A DNA stretch of 39,548 nucleotides, taken from the NCBI GenBank assembly GCA_009937425.1, contig JAACFO010000027.1, positions 1 through 39,548 of the forward strand, written 5' to 3'. Positions 25,715 through 34,046 of this stretch are shown piece after piece (position 1 is the first letter of the stretch; each line of letters starts with the position of its first letter). A program made the position numbers and the translations under genes. Origin of the DNA: Gammaproteobacteria bacterium. Lineage in GTDB: Bacteria; Pseudomonadota; Gammaproteobacteria; HK1. The notes beneath the pieces were generated by a model. That model ran no database searches, was not told the origin of the DNA, and was given only the letters and a program-made list of their open reading frames with translations.

Positions 25715-27142
25715 CTATTGAGAAACTGCCATACCCAGACTTCCGCTCATGGGCGCATCCACTCCAGCGTGGTTACGGTGACCGAAGGCGGCGCATACGC
25801 GCATCGCGATAGTATGTCCGCAAACGACGCGATCGCGTATCGAGACGCCGTCCCGGTAGTTCGCTGCCAGACGCAGTCCCGGCAACCGCGCCAGGCGCTC
25901 GTCGATGGCCAGCATGCGCGCCTGATAGGCGCCATGATAGAGGGGCAAGGCACGTCGGTGACGATCGATGCGCACCATCTCCGGCGCGCCGCGCAAGCCG
26001 AGCAGGGGCTCGAGAACCTCCAGCACTCTTGAAACACTGCGCTCGTCGTCCCAATCCGCCGCTTGCGGCCTGCGCGCACCCCCCAGATAGGAGGTAAGCA
26101 GGGCCTTTTCATTGGGAGCATGGGCGGGGAACAACGAACTCATCCACAGATTGCCGGTGAGCACCCGGCTTTCGCGCTGACTTCGCGGAACGAGAAAACC
26201 CGTCCCGTCCAGGGGCTGTCGAATGGCGGTGCGGTCCAATCCCAGGTGAACGACGCTCAATGGCGCGTACTCGATGCCGCCCAGGAGATCACCGAGCTCG
26301 GCGTCCAGGGGTGACAGTAAAGATGCCGCCGCGTGGGCGGGAACACTCAAAACCAGCTGGCGCGCATGCAGACTGTATTCGCTGCCGGCGCGGGTTGCGC
26401 TCACCCGCCAGCCGTCATTGACCGGCTCGAGAGCGGTCACTTCACAGCCGGCCTGGAATGCGATCCCCGAGGTGCTGACGATGGCTTGCACCAGATCGCT
26501 CGTGCCACCGGCGAAGGAGAAGGCCTCGCTGGCGCACGCGCTTCGCCGGCGCAGCAGCTTGTGCGCCAGAACGCCCAGGGCAAGGCTGCCGTAACGCTGC
26601 TCCAGGGCTGTCAGCCGCGGCAATACGGACTGCGCTTCGGCGAGCTCGGGACTGGAAGCCAGCGGCCCGGCCACGTAGGGCTCCATGGCCTGCTCCAGCA
26701 TGTCCTGTCCCAGGCGGCGGCGGACAAATTCGGCCACCGTCTCGCACTGGCGCCGGCTCCTGGGGATGAAAGGCTCCAGGGCCATGCGCAGCCTGGCGCG
26801 CCGGCTCCACATGGGAGACGCGAACATGGCTCCCAGCTTCATGGGCAGAGGCAACAAGCGTCCGTCGCGGACCAGGTAGCGATTGGCGCAGGGACCACGC
26901 AGAATCTTACCGGCGTCGAGACCCGTCTCTGTCAGCAGCTGGTTGACCTCGGGCCGGAAATTCATGACCAATGCGGCCGCGCGCTCCGTGGTGTAACCGT
27001 CTTGCGTGTGGCTGCGGATCTTGCCGCCGGGGCGCGCGGCCCGCTCCCACACAGCCACCGACAAACCCCCTCGCGCGAGCCACCAGGCGCTGGCGAGCCC
27101 CGAAATGCCGCCGCCGACGACCAGCACGTCCACATCATTCAT
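25715..27142 (-). CDS. hemY: HemY-type (FAD) protoporphyrinogen/coproporphyrinogen oxidase
   Basis: 475 residues. N-terminal FAD site VDVLVVGGGISGLASAWWLA with ERAARPGGKI following, and the C-terminal LRLAANYRDGVSIRDRV, typical of the HemY/PPOX family, which oxidises porphyrinogens late in haem synthesis. The family normally uses O2, so its place in an apparently anaerobic regulon is notable; other electron acceptors are possible. It overlaps the radical-SAM gene by 8 bases and is therefore coupled to it. Named hemG in some annotations, but not the flavodoxin-like E. coli HemG. Confidence 0.85.
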   Translation of the reverse strand: MNDVDVLVVGGGISGLASAWWLARGGLSVAVWERAARPGGKIRSHTQDGYTTERAAALVMNFRPEVNQLLTETGLDAGKILRGPCANRYLVRDGRLLPLPMKLGAMFASPMWSRRARLRMALEPFIPRSRRQCETVAEFVRRRLGQDMLEQAMEPYVAGPLASSPELAEAQSVLPRLTALEQRYGSLALGVLAHKLLRRRSACASEAFSFAGGTSDLVQAIVSTSGIAFQAGCEVTALEPVNDGWRVSATRAGSEYSLHARQLVLSVPAHAAASLLSPLDAELGDLLGGIEYAPLSVVHLGLDRTAIRQPLDGTGFLVPRSQRESRVLTGNLWMSSLFPAHAPNEKALLTSYLGGARRPQAADWDDERSVSRVLEVLEPLLGLRGAPEMVRIDRHRRALPLYHGAYQARMLAIDERLARLPGLRLAANYRDGVSIRDRVVCGHTIAMRVCAAFGHRNHAGVDAPMSGSLGMAVSQ

Positions 27143-28409
27143 GCCCGGCCCTCCTGCTGGAGCCGGGCCGGGTGGGCCCGCCAGCTCCGAAGCGCCGCGC
27201 GCTCAGTGTCGACAGATGCTCATTCGTAATCAGCTCTTCGCCGAGCTCCGCCACGTAGGCCTCGGCGCGTTTCTTCACCAGTTTGCGCACGAAGGCCGGT
27301 ATCCGCGCCAAGCGCCGTTCTGCCTCCGTGCTCCAGCGGACCTGGCGATTGTCGAGACTCGACAAGGGCACCAGCATCGGCCCTGCGCCCGGCGAGTAGG
27401 CGCAGATGGGATCGGCATCCATGAGGTTGTCGCCCAGGGCCACGGGACGTGCACGGCAACCTCCGCAGAGCTGGCGGAACTCGCAGACGCCGCACTTACC
27501 GCCCAGTTTCGGCGCACGCAGTCGCTGAAAGTCTGCGCTGTTGTCCCAGATGTCCAGAAAGGCACGCTCACGGATGCTGCCCTGCTCATGGGCGATGTAG
27601 GGACAGGCCGTGACGCCTCCCTCGGGTGTGATACGGCAGTAATGAATTCCGGCGATACAGCCGTCGCCGTCGCGGCCGCTGATGCGATTGAGCGCAGACT
27701 CGGGATTGCACTGATATGCCACGCGTTTGTAGTGCGGTGCGCAGCGCGCGCGGATGATGAGATCCGGGTAACGCGACTGACTCTCCACCAGCTCCCGCAG
27801 TACTTCCTCGTAGCGCTGCGGCGAGATGTCGGACATGACCTCGCCGCGCCCCGTGCAAACGAGAAAGAAAACGTTCAATACCCGTGCACCCGCTGCGCGG
27901 CAAAAAGCGGTCATGGCGGGAAGCTCGTCGGCGTTGGCGTCACCGATGGAAAAGTGGATCTGGAAGTCGAGACCCCCATGCCGGCAGTTCTCTATGCCTG
28001 CCATGGTCTTGCCCCAGGCCCCCGGCAGGCCGCGGAATCCATCATGGTAGTCGGCGTCCAGGGAGTCGACGCTGATGCCTACGCCGAGAGCGCCGGCGTC
28101 GCGAAGCGAGCGTACCCGGCGTTTGGTCAGCAGCGTACCGTTGCTGCCCACCACCATCGCCAAATCGCGCTTTGCGCCATGTTCAATGATGGCTTCCAGA
28201 TCCCGTCGCGCCAGGGGCTCGCCACCGGTCAGCACCACCATGGTACCGGCGCTGCGGGCGGCCACCTGGTCCAGCACATCCTGGACCTCTTCGGTGCCGA
28301 GCTCGTCCGGCGACCCACCGCGGAGCGTGTCCGCGTCCAGATAGCAGTGGGCACAGGCCAGGTTACAGCGCCGCGTGAGGTTGATGGCAAGCAGATTGAG
28401 GTCGTTCAT
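27135..28409 (-). CDS. radical-SAM/SPASM protein (NirJ/AhbD-like) with C-terminal PCP_red-like domain
   Basis: 424 residues. The SAM-cluster motif Cys15-x3-Cys19-x2-Cys22 (RCNLACAHCY), GGEP, then a Cys-rich SPASM region from about 255 (CRITPEGGVTACPY, CGVCEFRQLCGGCRARP). This build is shared with the haem-synthesis enzymes NirJ and AhbD. From Trp359 it carries a 45-residue helical domain (WSTEAERRLARIPAFVRKLV) of the PCP_red type first named from protochlorophyllide reductase; the same domain is repeated five times in the gene upstream. Coupling to HemY points to tetrapyrrole modification, for instance haem for the bd-like or cytochrome module. The exact substrate is unknown. Confidence 0.82.
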   Translation of the reverse strand: MNDLNLLAINLTRRCNLACAHCYLDADTLRGGSPDELGTEEVQDVLDQVAARSAGTMVVLTGGEPLARRDLEAIIEHGAKRDLAMVVGSNGTLLTKRRVRSLRDAGALGVGISVDSLDADYHDGFRGLPGAWGKTMAGIENCRHGGLDFQIHFSIGDANADELPAMTAFCRAAGARVLNVFFLVCTGRGEVMSDISPQRYEEVLRELVESQSRYPDLIIRARCAPHYKRVAYQCNPESALNRISGRDGDGCIAGIHYCRITPEGGVTACPYIAHEQGSIRERAFLDIWDNSADFQRLRAPKLGGKCGVCEFRQLCGGCRARPVALGDNLMDADPICAYSPGAGPMLVPLSSLDNRQVRWSTEAERRLARIPAFVRKLVKKRAEAYVAELGEELITNEHLSTLSARRFGAGGPTRPGSSRRAGHE

Positions 28410-28449
28410 ATCAGAACCGACGGATCACGACCGTGTTCATCCTTCGTGT

Positions 28450-30639
28450 TCATCCCTGATTACGCGCATCGTCCGGATCCAGATGGAATACACCCCCCTG
28501 CTGCCACTCGGCCTTGACCGCTGCCACCGCGGCGGGGTCGACGCGGGTCAAATGATTGCGCTCGACCCAGCCCTCGATCTCCTTGATCAGCATGCCACGC
28601 ACCATCTCCGGTGCGCGCGCGATACGTTCGCGCGCTTCATCGGACCAGGGCAGCGTCTCCTGGACACGTTCGGCACCCGCCGCAAAGACTTTCTTCACCT
28701 GCTCGACGAAGCCCACGTCGATGCGCTGGGCCGCGCTGCGTGTGGCGATGGTCTCCGCCGCGCGCCGCGTCATGTCCCTGCAGAAGCCCTCGGGCACCTG
28801 GGCGAGCAAGGCTTCCGCGTCCTCGGTCCAGGCGAGCGGCGCGGGCTGCCCGGTAGTCGGCGCCGCGCCTGCATCCGCGGGTCGCGTCCCGGCGAACAGT
28901 GCATCGGGATTGGCGAAGGGGCATTTGCTGAGCCTGGGTGTGGGCGCGTCACCGGATGCCTCGCCGTTACGCAGGCTTTCCTGCATGGCCGAGCGTGCGG
29001 CAGCGAGTCCCTGCTCCGCCGTTTCGAGGCTTACCTGGTCGAAGCCCCGATCCCGGGCGTAATCCTCGATGCGCCGGCGGGAAGTATCGCGCATGAAACC
29101 CTCGGGAACGCGCATCAGGCGCGCCAGTGCCGACGCTTGCCAGTGCAGCGTGGGCTCCTGGTCGTTGTCGTTCTCGGCAACACTGACAAAGCTCTCCAGA
29201 TGCTCGCGCTCCACCCGCCCGGCACCTGCCACGCGGGCCTTCTTCTCCGCGCGCATGGCCAGGTTGCCGCGCAGGGTCGGATCGTCGACGCTCTGCAACA
29301 GCGTCTGCGCCCCGGCGGACCAGTCGAGCTCGTCGTCGCGCCGCCGCCGACCCAGCTCACCGGCGGCGTCCGCGGCGACGATCTCCGCCATGGCTGCCTC
29401 GGCGTGTCCCGGCATCAGGCTGGCCGTCGCTTCCTCAACGATACGCTCCGTGATCACCGTATGGCCGCGCTCCTGGGCGAATCGCAGAATCGCCATGCGC
29501 GCCATGGCGCGCACAAAAGACGGCACATTCTGCATTCGCTGCTCTGCCTCGTTGGTCCAAGAGGTGGTGACTTCGGCCACCTGCTCCACGGCGGGCCGGT
29601 GCTGGCGCTGGCTCAGGAGTATCGCGCAGTCGACGTTGCGCAGCAGATTCTCCGCGTTGCCACCGATGTCCAGCTCCGTATCGGCGTGAATGCCCAGCTT
29701 ACCGATGACCAACAGCGACGGATTGACCTCGCGCAAGTATCGCTCGATGGCATCGTGGGGCTTACCGTCCAGCAGCCTGGTCTCGACGCCCGTGCCGTGG
29801 TCCGCCGCGATGGCCTCGGCGACCCGCAGATGGCCCTCGTAGATCTTGGCGAGCCCCGAATCGATGATCTCCTCGTGCAGCTTCTCCTGGTCCTTGAAGC
29901 GGAAGACCTTGCCGGCCTCCTCCGAGAGCACTCCGGCGATGCGATTAAACGCCACGTAGTGGTAATAGGGGTCGAAGGCGGCCACCACCTTGACGGGCAC
30001 TTGCCAGTGGGCGGCCACAGCGAGTGCCGTCAGCAAGCCGCCGTAGGCACGCGGGGATCCGTCCACGGCCACCACGATGGGACCCTCGGCGAGCCTGCGG
30101 CGGGGATCCTTGATCACCAGCGTGTCGATATCGGCGCGCCGCACCACGCGCTGGCAGACCGTACCCAGGCGGCCACCCTGCACGGCACCGAGGCCGAGGG
30201 CTCCCAGCACCAACAGATCATGGTTACCGCTGTTGGCCTCCTTGACCAGCTCTCGGTAGTTTTTGCCTTCCAGGGAACAACGGGTGAAGTCGACGCTTTG
30301 CGACTGGCAGGCCCGCTCCACCTGGTCCAGATAGGAATCGGTGATGATAGACAAGCCACGGGTGATCAGGTCGTCGTGGACGTCCCGTTGCCGCTCGAGC
30401 TCCTGCTCTTCGCGAAACTGCTCCGGGAGCCCGCCTTCCATCTGACGAAAGCGGATATCGTGCATCTTCGCCGCGTAGACATGGGCGCCGGTTACCAGCG
30501 CCCCCCAGATCTTAGCCAGAACCAGCGCTTCGCTGGCGCCATGGTTGGCATGGTCCGATGAGTCGGCTGCAAGCAATATATGGCGGTAGCCCGGCAGGGC
30601 CTCCGGTGAGGTGTCATTCAGCTGGGGTCGCGCGGCCAT
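28450..30639 (-). CDS. two universal-stress domains fused to five PCP_red-like repeats
   Basis: 729 residues, cytoplasmic. Usp domain 1 at about 18-178 (HILLAADSSDHANHG to IDTLVIKDP) and Usp domain 2 at about 186-345 (PIVVAVDGSPRAYG to CAILLSQRQ). Then five helical repeats each opening with W-x3-A and containing a VP-x-FVR or related core, beginning at Trp361, Trp440, Trp500, Trp604 and Trp665. Repeat 2 is the most divergent. Repeats 3 and 4 are separated by a linker with KCPFANPDALF. Usp domains bind ATP and sense stress; the repeats are known in protochlorophyllide reductase but their role here is unknown. First gene of the operon leading to radical SAM and hemY. Start ATG 30639 has GGAGG 6 bases before. 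Confidence 0.83.
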   Translation of the reverse strand: MAARPQLNDTSPEALPGYRHILLAADSSDHANHGASEALVLAKIWGALVTGAHVYAAKMHDIRFRQMEGGLPEQFREEQELERQRDVHDDLITRGLSIITDSYLDQVERACQSQSVDFTRCSLEGKNYRELVKEANSGNHDLLVLGALGLGAVQGGRLGTVCQRVVRRADIDTLVIKDPRRRLAEGPIVVAVDGSPRAYGGLLTALAVAAHWQVPVKVVAAFDPYYHYVAFNRIAGVLSEEAGKVFRFKDQEKLHEEIIDSGLAKIYEGHLRVAEAIAADHGTGVETRLLDGKPHDAIERYLREVNPSLLVIGKLGIHADTELDIGGNAENLLRNVDCAILLSQRQHRPAVEQVAEVTTSWTNEAEQRMQNVPSFVRAMARMAILRFAQERGHTVITERIVEEATASLMPGHAEAAMAEIVAADAAGELGRRRRDDELDWSAGAQTLLQSVDDPTLRGNLAMRAEKKARVAGAGRVEREHLESFVSVAENDNDQEPTLHWQASALARLMRVPEGFMRDTSRRRIEDYARDRGFDQVSLETAEQGLAAARSAMQESLRNGEASGDAPTPRLSKCPFANPDALFAGTRPADAGAAPTTGQPAPLAWTEDAEALLAQVPEGFCRDMTRRAAETIATRSAAQRIDVGFVEQVKKVFAAGAERVQETLPWSDEARERIARAPEMVRGMLIKEIEGWVERNHLTRVDPAAVAAVKAEWQQGGVFHLDPDDARNQG

Positions 30640-30747
30640 GGGCATCCTCCAAACTCGGCCAACCGGATGACGCACCTGGCGCCGCCCGGCCGGGAACAGC
30701 GGAATCCTTTTGGGTCATTCGTGGCTGCTGTTGCCAGAACTTTTCCA

Positions 30748-30763
30748 AGCACTATTGATGCCA
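30748..30763 (-). promoter_or_regulatory. sigma-54 promoter of the Usp/PCP_red-radical SAM-hemY operon
   Basis: Reads TGGCATCAATAGTGCT on the minus strand: -24 TGGCAT, GG and GC 10 bases apart, -12 GTGCT; two mismatches to TGGCAC-N5-TTGCW. It is about 109 bases before the ATG at 30639, and has a perfect dyad 95 bases upstream. Confidence 0.62.
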
Positions 30764-30851
30764 GGGCGCGGGCGGCTCGCCAAAACGGGGGTTAGCCCTT
30801 GTAAAACAATGTGATCCCGTAAAGTCGCCGGCATCGGAGGCGGGTGGATGA

Positions 30852-30864
30852 GAACGGTCCGTTC
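30852..30864. promoter_or_regulatory. dyad GAACG-N3-CGTTC, putative enhancer site
   Basis: Perfect inverted repeat GAACG GTC CGTTC, with AA after the right half. Its centre is 95 bases upstream of the -24 T at 30763, against 93 for the copy at the idr-like promoter. Confidence 0.6.
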
Positions 30865-30895
30865 AATATCGGCGGGCGGCATCGGGAACCTGATT

Positions 30896-30908
30896 GAACG
30901 AATCATTC
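30896..30908. promoter_or_regulatory. second, imperfect dyad GAACG-N3-CATTC
   Basis: One mismatch from the perfect dyad (GAACG AAT CATTC), preceded by TT as at 16874. It lies 44 bases, about four helical turns, beyond the perfect copy, a common layout for tandem enhancer sites. Confidence 0.45.
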
Positions 30909-31022
30909 AGACTCCGTCGGGAGCTTGCCCGGGGCCCAGGGTCTCTCAGGTCCTCCCTGGGCTTACCAACACCCGTCGGGCAGCGCGCTCATGGACCCCA
31001 AGCGGTTGAAAATCTGCGTATT

Positions 31023-31039
31023 TGCAATCGCCGATTGCA
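31023..31039. promoter_or_regulatory. perfect palindrome TGCAATC-GCC-GATTGCA
   Basis: A 7-3-7 inverted repeat centred 86 bases upstream of the -24 box of the tauE-moeA promoter. Position suits an activator site, but the sequence differs from the GAACG dyads, so it may bind another regulator. Confidence 0.45.
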
Positions 31040-31116
31040 GCATTTGCAGCGTTTGCAGCAGACCACCGGAGTGGTCCGCAGGCAGTGCAGAGCGGGCGCC
31101 GACAGGTTCCCCGGGG

Positions 31117-31132
31117 TGGCCTGATTATTGCT
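31117..31132 (+). promoter_or_regulatory. sigma-54 promoter of tauE-moeA
   Basis: Reads TGGCCTGATTATTGCT: -24 TGGCCT, correct spacing and a perfect -12 TTGCT. The start of transcription would fall near 31143, about 20 bases before the GTG at 31165. Confidence 0.68.
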
Positions 31133-31164
31133 GCGGTATATTGTTGTAAGGGGATTCGAGGAGC

Positions 31165-31920
31165 GTGGGATCCGTGGCTTTCGCCGAGCCGACTTTTTCA
31201 CTCTGGTTGCTACTCATGGTGGCTTCCGCCGCGGTGCTTTACTCGTCGGTGGGTCATGGGGGCGCGTCCGGCTATCTCGCCGCCATGGCGCTGTTCGGTT
31301 TGGATCCCGCGCTGATGAAGCCGGCGGCCCTCACCATGAACATCTTCGTCGCCGCTGTGGTCCTGGTGCGGCTGGCTCCCGCCGGACATTTCAATCCCAA
31401 GCTGTTCCTACCCCTGGTGATCGGCTCCATACCCATGGCCTTTGTCGGCGGCGCTTTTTTGATCACGGCCAGCGCCTACAAGATCATCCTCGGCGTGTGC
31501 CTGCTGCTGGCTTTCTGGCGCCTGTTGTGGGAACAGCGTGACGAGGGCGTCACGGACACCCCGAGCGCGTGGTTGACGGTTCCCATCGGTGCGGCGCTCG
31601 GATTCGTCGCCGGCATGACCGGTGTAGGCGGCGGCATTTTTCTCAGTCCGCTACTGCTGTTTCTCCACTGGACCAACATGCGCGGTAGCGCCGCGATTGC
31701 TGCCGCCTTCATCCTGGTCAATTCCGTTGCCGGGCTCGCCGGTCACGCCAGCGTGACCCAATCGTGGCCTGCGGGCATTCCGTTGCTGGTGGCGGTTGCG
31801 GTGTGTGGCGGGCTGCTGGGATCGGAACTCGGCGCGCGTCGCATTGCGCCGGCGCAGCTGCGCAAGATCCTTGGTATGGTTCTGGCCGTCGCAGGCCTGA
31901 AAATGATCGCTACTGCATAA
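31165..31920 (+). CDS. TauE/SafE-family membrane permease
   Basis: 251 residues with about eight hydrophobic helices in two halves. Each half has the family's Gly-rich signature: SSVGHGGASGYLAAMAL near the start and GMTGVGGGIFLSPLLL in the middle. The family moves small anions or organic sulfur compounds (sulfite, sulfoacetate, taurine) and often exports. It is followed 19 bases later by moeA under a sigma-54 promoter, so an anion tied to the Mo enzyme is possible, but the substrate cannot be read from sequence. Start GTG 31165 or GTG 31174; a GAGGAG site is upstream of both. Confidence 0.85.
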   Translation: MGSVAFAEPTFSLWLLLMVASAAVLYSSVGHGGASGYLAAMALFGLDPALMKPAALTMNIFVAAVVLVRLAPAGHFNPKLFLPLVIGSIPMAFVGGAFLITASAYKIILGVCLLLAFWRLLWEQRDEGVTDTPSAWLTVPIGAALGFVAGMTGVGGGIFLSPLLLFLHWTNMRGSAAIAAAFILVNSVAGLAGHASVTQSWPAGIPLLVAVAVCGGLLGSELGARRIAPAQLRKILGMVLAVAGLKMIATA

Positions 31921-31939
31921 CGACGCGAGGACATTGAAC

Positions 31940-33238
31940 ATGGGCAGAACGATATCGAGCGCGACACCCCGAAACCATGAGCTCGGGCCGGCGCGCGCCC
32001 GGAGCGGCAGCGACCGCAAGCAACGTCCCGTGACCTCGCCCGAGGCTGCGCTTGCGCACCTGCTGGCGGCGGCGAGACCGGTGGTCGAAATCGAACGTGC
32101 CCCCATCCTGGCGGCGCTCGCCAGGGTGCTGGCCGAAACCCAGTACTCCAGCATACAGGTGCCACCCAGCGACAACAGCGCCATGGACGGTTACGTGGTG
32201 GCCGCCGAGGATATTCCGCCGGATTCGGAAACGCGGCTGCCGGTGGTGCAGCGCATTCCGGCAGGACACAGCGGCGAGCGCCTGCGCCGGGGAACCGCGG
32301 CGCGCATTTTTACCGGCGGCCCCATTCCCGAAGGCGGCGACACCGTCGTAATGCAGGAACGTTGCCGGCAGGAAGACGGGCAGGTGTGCATTCGCGGCCC
32401 GGTCGAGGCGGGTGAGCACGTTCGCCGCGCCGGTGAAGATATCGCCATGGGCGATCGGATTCTCCAATCGCGCACGCGTCTCCGGCCCCAGGATCTGGGA
32501 CTGGCGGCATCGGTGGGGCTGGCGGAACTGCCGGTTTTTCGCAAGCTGCGTGTTGCGATCTTCTCCACCGGCAATGAGCTGCTGGAACCCGGCCGGGTCT
32601 TGACCGATGGTGCCATCTACAATTCCAATCGTTACGCTCTTCACGCATCCCTGGTTGCACTCGGCTGCGAGGTGCTGGATCTGCGCATCGTCGAAGACCG
32701 CCTGGAAGCGACCCGCGACGCATTATTGAATGGGGCCGCCGGGGCGGATCTCGTTATCACCACAGGTGGGGTTTCGGTGGGAGAGGAAGACCACGTGCGC
32801 ATCGCCCTGCAGGAGGTCGGTGAGCTCGACTTCTGGCGCATCGCCATCAAGCCGGGCAAGCCCCTGGCCTTCGGCCACATCGGGAGCACGCCTTTTCTCG
32901 GGTTGCCGGGCAACCCGGTTGCCGCCTTCGTGACCTTCTGCCTGTTTGCACGGCCGTTCATACTTCGGCTGCAGGGGGTGGAGGACGTGATGCCGACACC
33001 GACACAGGCACCCATTTTGTCCGATTACGCGACCCGGCCGAGCAAACGCTGCGAATACGTTCGCGCGCGACTCGAGCGCGACAAAGACGGCTCGGCGGCG
33101 ATTGCGATTCATTCCCATCAGGGCTCCGGAGTCATGTCCTCCACCAGTTGGGCGAATGGTCTGGCGCTGATTCCCCCGGACACGATTATCGAACGTGGAA
33201 CTCTGGTGAATTTTCTGTCGTTCGCTGAGCTGCTTTGA
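31940..33238 (+). CDS. moeA: molybdopterin molybdenumtransferase MoeA
   Basis: 432 residues; the enzyme inserts molybdate into adenylated molybdopterin to finish the cofactor. Motifs: PPSDNSAMDGYVV near 77, FTGGPIPEGGDTVVMQE, STGNELLEPG, TTGGVSVGEEDHV and GLPGNPVAAFV, then the C-terminal beta-barrel domain IV. The N-terminus has an extra 30 basic residues. ATG 31940 is chosen (GAGG 9 bases upstream) over TTG 31934. Co-transcribed with the permease under a sigma-54 promoter, consistent with raised cofactor demand when the Mo enzyme is made. Confidence 0.94.
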   Translation: MGRTISSATPRNHELGPARARSGSDRKQRPVTSPEAALAHLLAAARPVVEIERAPILAALARVLAETQYSSIQVPPSDNSAMDGYVVAAEDIPPDSETRLPVVQRIPAGHSGERLRRGTAARIFTGGPIPEGGDTVVMQERCRQEDGQVCIRGPVEAGEHVRRAGEDIAMGDRILQSRTRLRPQDLGLAASVGLAELPVFRKLRVAIFSTGNELLEPGRVLTDGAIYNSNRYALHASLVALGCEVLDLRIVEDRLEATRDALLNGAAGADLVITTGGVSVGEEDHVRIALQEVGELDFWRIAIKPGKPLAFGHIGSTPFLGLPGNPVAAFVTFCLFARPFILRLQGVEDVMPTPTQAPILSDYATRPSKRCEYVRARLERDKDGSAAIAIHSHQGSGVMSSTSWANGLALIPPDTIIERGTLVNFLSFAELL

Positions 33239-33253
33239 CAGCGGTGCAGAGAC

Positions 33254-33901
33254 CTAGTGATCGCGTCGCGAGTACGACCGGCGCGCCAGGAGTATCGACA
33301 ACACGATTGCCAGCAACAGCAGGCCGGTGGCGATCACGATGAGAAGACCTATCCATACGTAAGTCCATCTGCGCTCCCTCTGCGTCACCGCTACCTGCAA
33401 ACGCGGATTGGATTGCTGTAACCGTGGAGAGGAACGCCCCACCGTAGCGGTGACTCGATAGCTTTGCCCTTCCAGAGCTTGAAAGGCGCCGAGGATTTTC
33501 CCCATGCTCGGACCCCAGTAACCGGTCTGCGAGTCCGTCGACTCAGCTCCTGCGATAAGCTCTTCGTCAGCCTTCACCTGCCACGATAGAACCAGCTCGG
33601 GGGAAACACCTGCACACCGCTCGGGCACCACCGTTTCTATTCCGAGTAAACAGTTTTGCTCCTGCAAATCCAGGTTGCGGTCGGTATCGAGACGGATCTC
33701 GTATACGACGCTCCATACGGCAACAAAATCTCCCCCATGTTCACGGTCTTCGACGAGGTCCACAGGGATCTGCAGTGGCGTCCATTCAATCCCGGAAAAC
33801 AGGTAGTCGGTCAAAGCGTAGAGAGCTGCCGACGCAACAAGAAGAAATGCAGCGCTTCGAAACAGAACCTTGTTGGTCGGACCGTCCATCGTAAGAAGCA
33901 T
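33254..33901 (-). CDS. membrane protein of unknown function
   Basis: 215 residues: a helix near the N-terminus (about 14-34), an extracytoplasmic stretch of about 145 residues rich in Asp/Glu with two Cys (CLLGIETVVPERC), then a C-terminal helix (about 180-203) and a basic tail (ARRSYSRRDH). This two-helix layout, N and C in the cytoplasm, resembles sensor or adaptor proteins but no family was recognised. It converges on moeA, with 15 bases between stops. No clear ribosome site at the chosen ATG; a second Met is four codons in. Confidence 0.6.
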   Translation of the reverse strand: MLLTMDGPTNKVLFRSAAFLLVASAALYALTDYLFSGIEWTPLQIPVDLVEDREHGGDFVAVWSVVYEIRLDTDRNLDLQEQNCLLGIETVVPERCAGVSPELVLSWQVKADEELIAGAESTDSQTGYWGPSMGKILGAFQALEGQSYRVTATVGRSSPRLQQSNPRLQVAVTQRERRWTYVWIGLLIVIATGLLLLAIVLSILLARRSYSRRDH

Positions 33902-34046
33902 AACCGTTGAAGTGAAATACGGCGATCACCATCCAGGACCGGCGCGCACTGTGTCGCCGGGTGCCGCGCTAGAGCGAGTGCGGAATTGGCCATTCACCTG
34001 AATAAAGGAATAGACTGGCGTTCTCTGACAGCAGGAGGGAACTGTC

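Larger units (their letters stand above)
30640..31164. other. divergent control region between stress-protein operon and tauE-moeA
   Basis: No gene is supported in these 525 bases; short reading frames here lack ribosome sites and recognisable domains. It holds two opposed sigma-54 promoters (30748-30763 minus, 31117-31132 plus), two GAACG-N3-CGTTC-type dyads, and a perfect 7-3-7 palindrome at 31023-31039 followed by GCAG-containing direct repeats (31037-31061). Confidence 0.75.

Noticed and set aside
28375..30561. Plus-strand frame of 728 codons opposite the Usp/PCP_red gene
   Set aside because: The minus-strand frame has two Usp domains and repeats; the plus frame is a compositional mirror.
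30894..31149. Short plus-strand frames in the divergent control region
   Set aside because: No ribosome site, no domain, and they overlap the palindrome and sigma-54 promoter.
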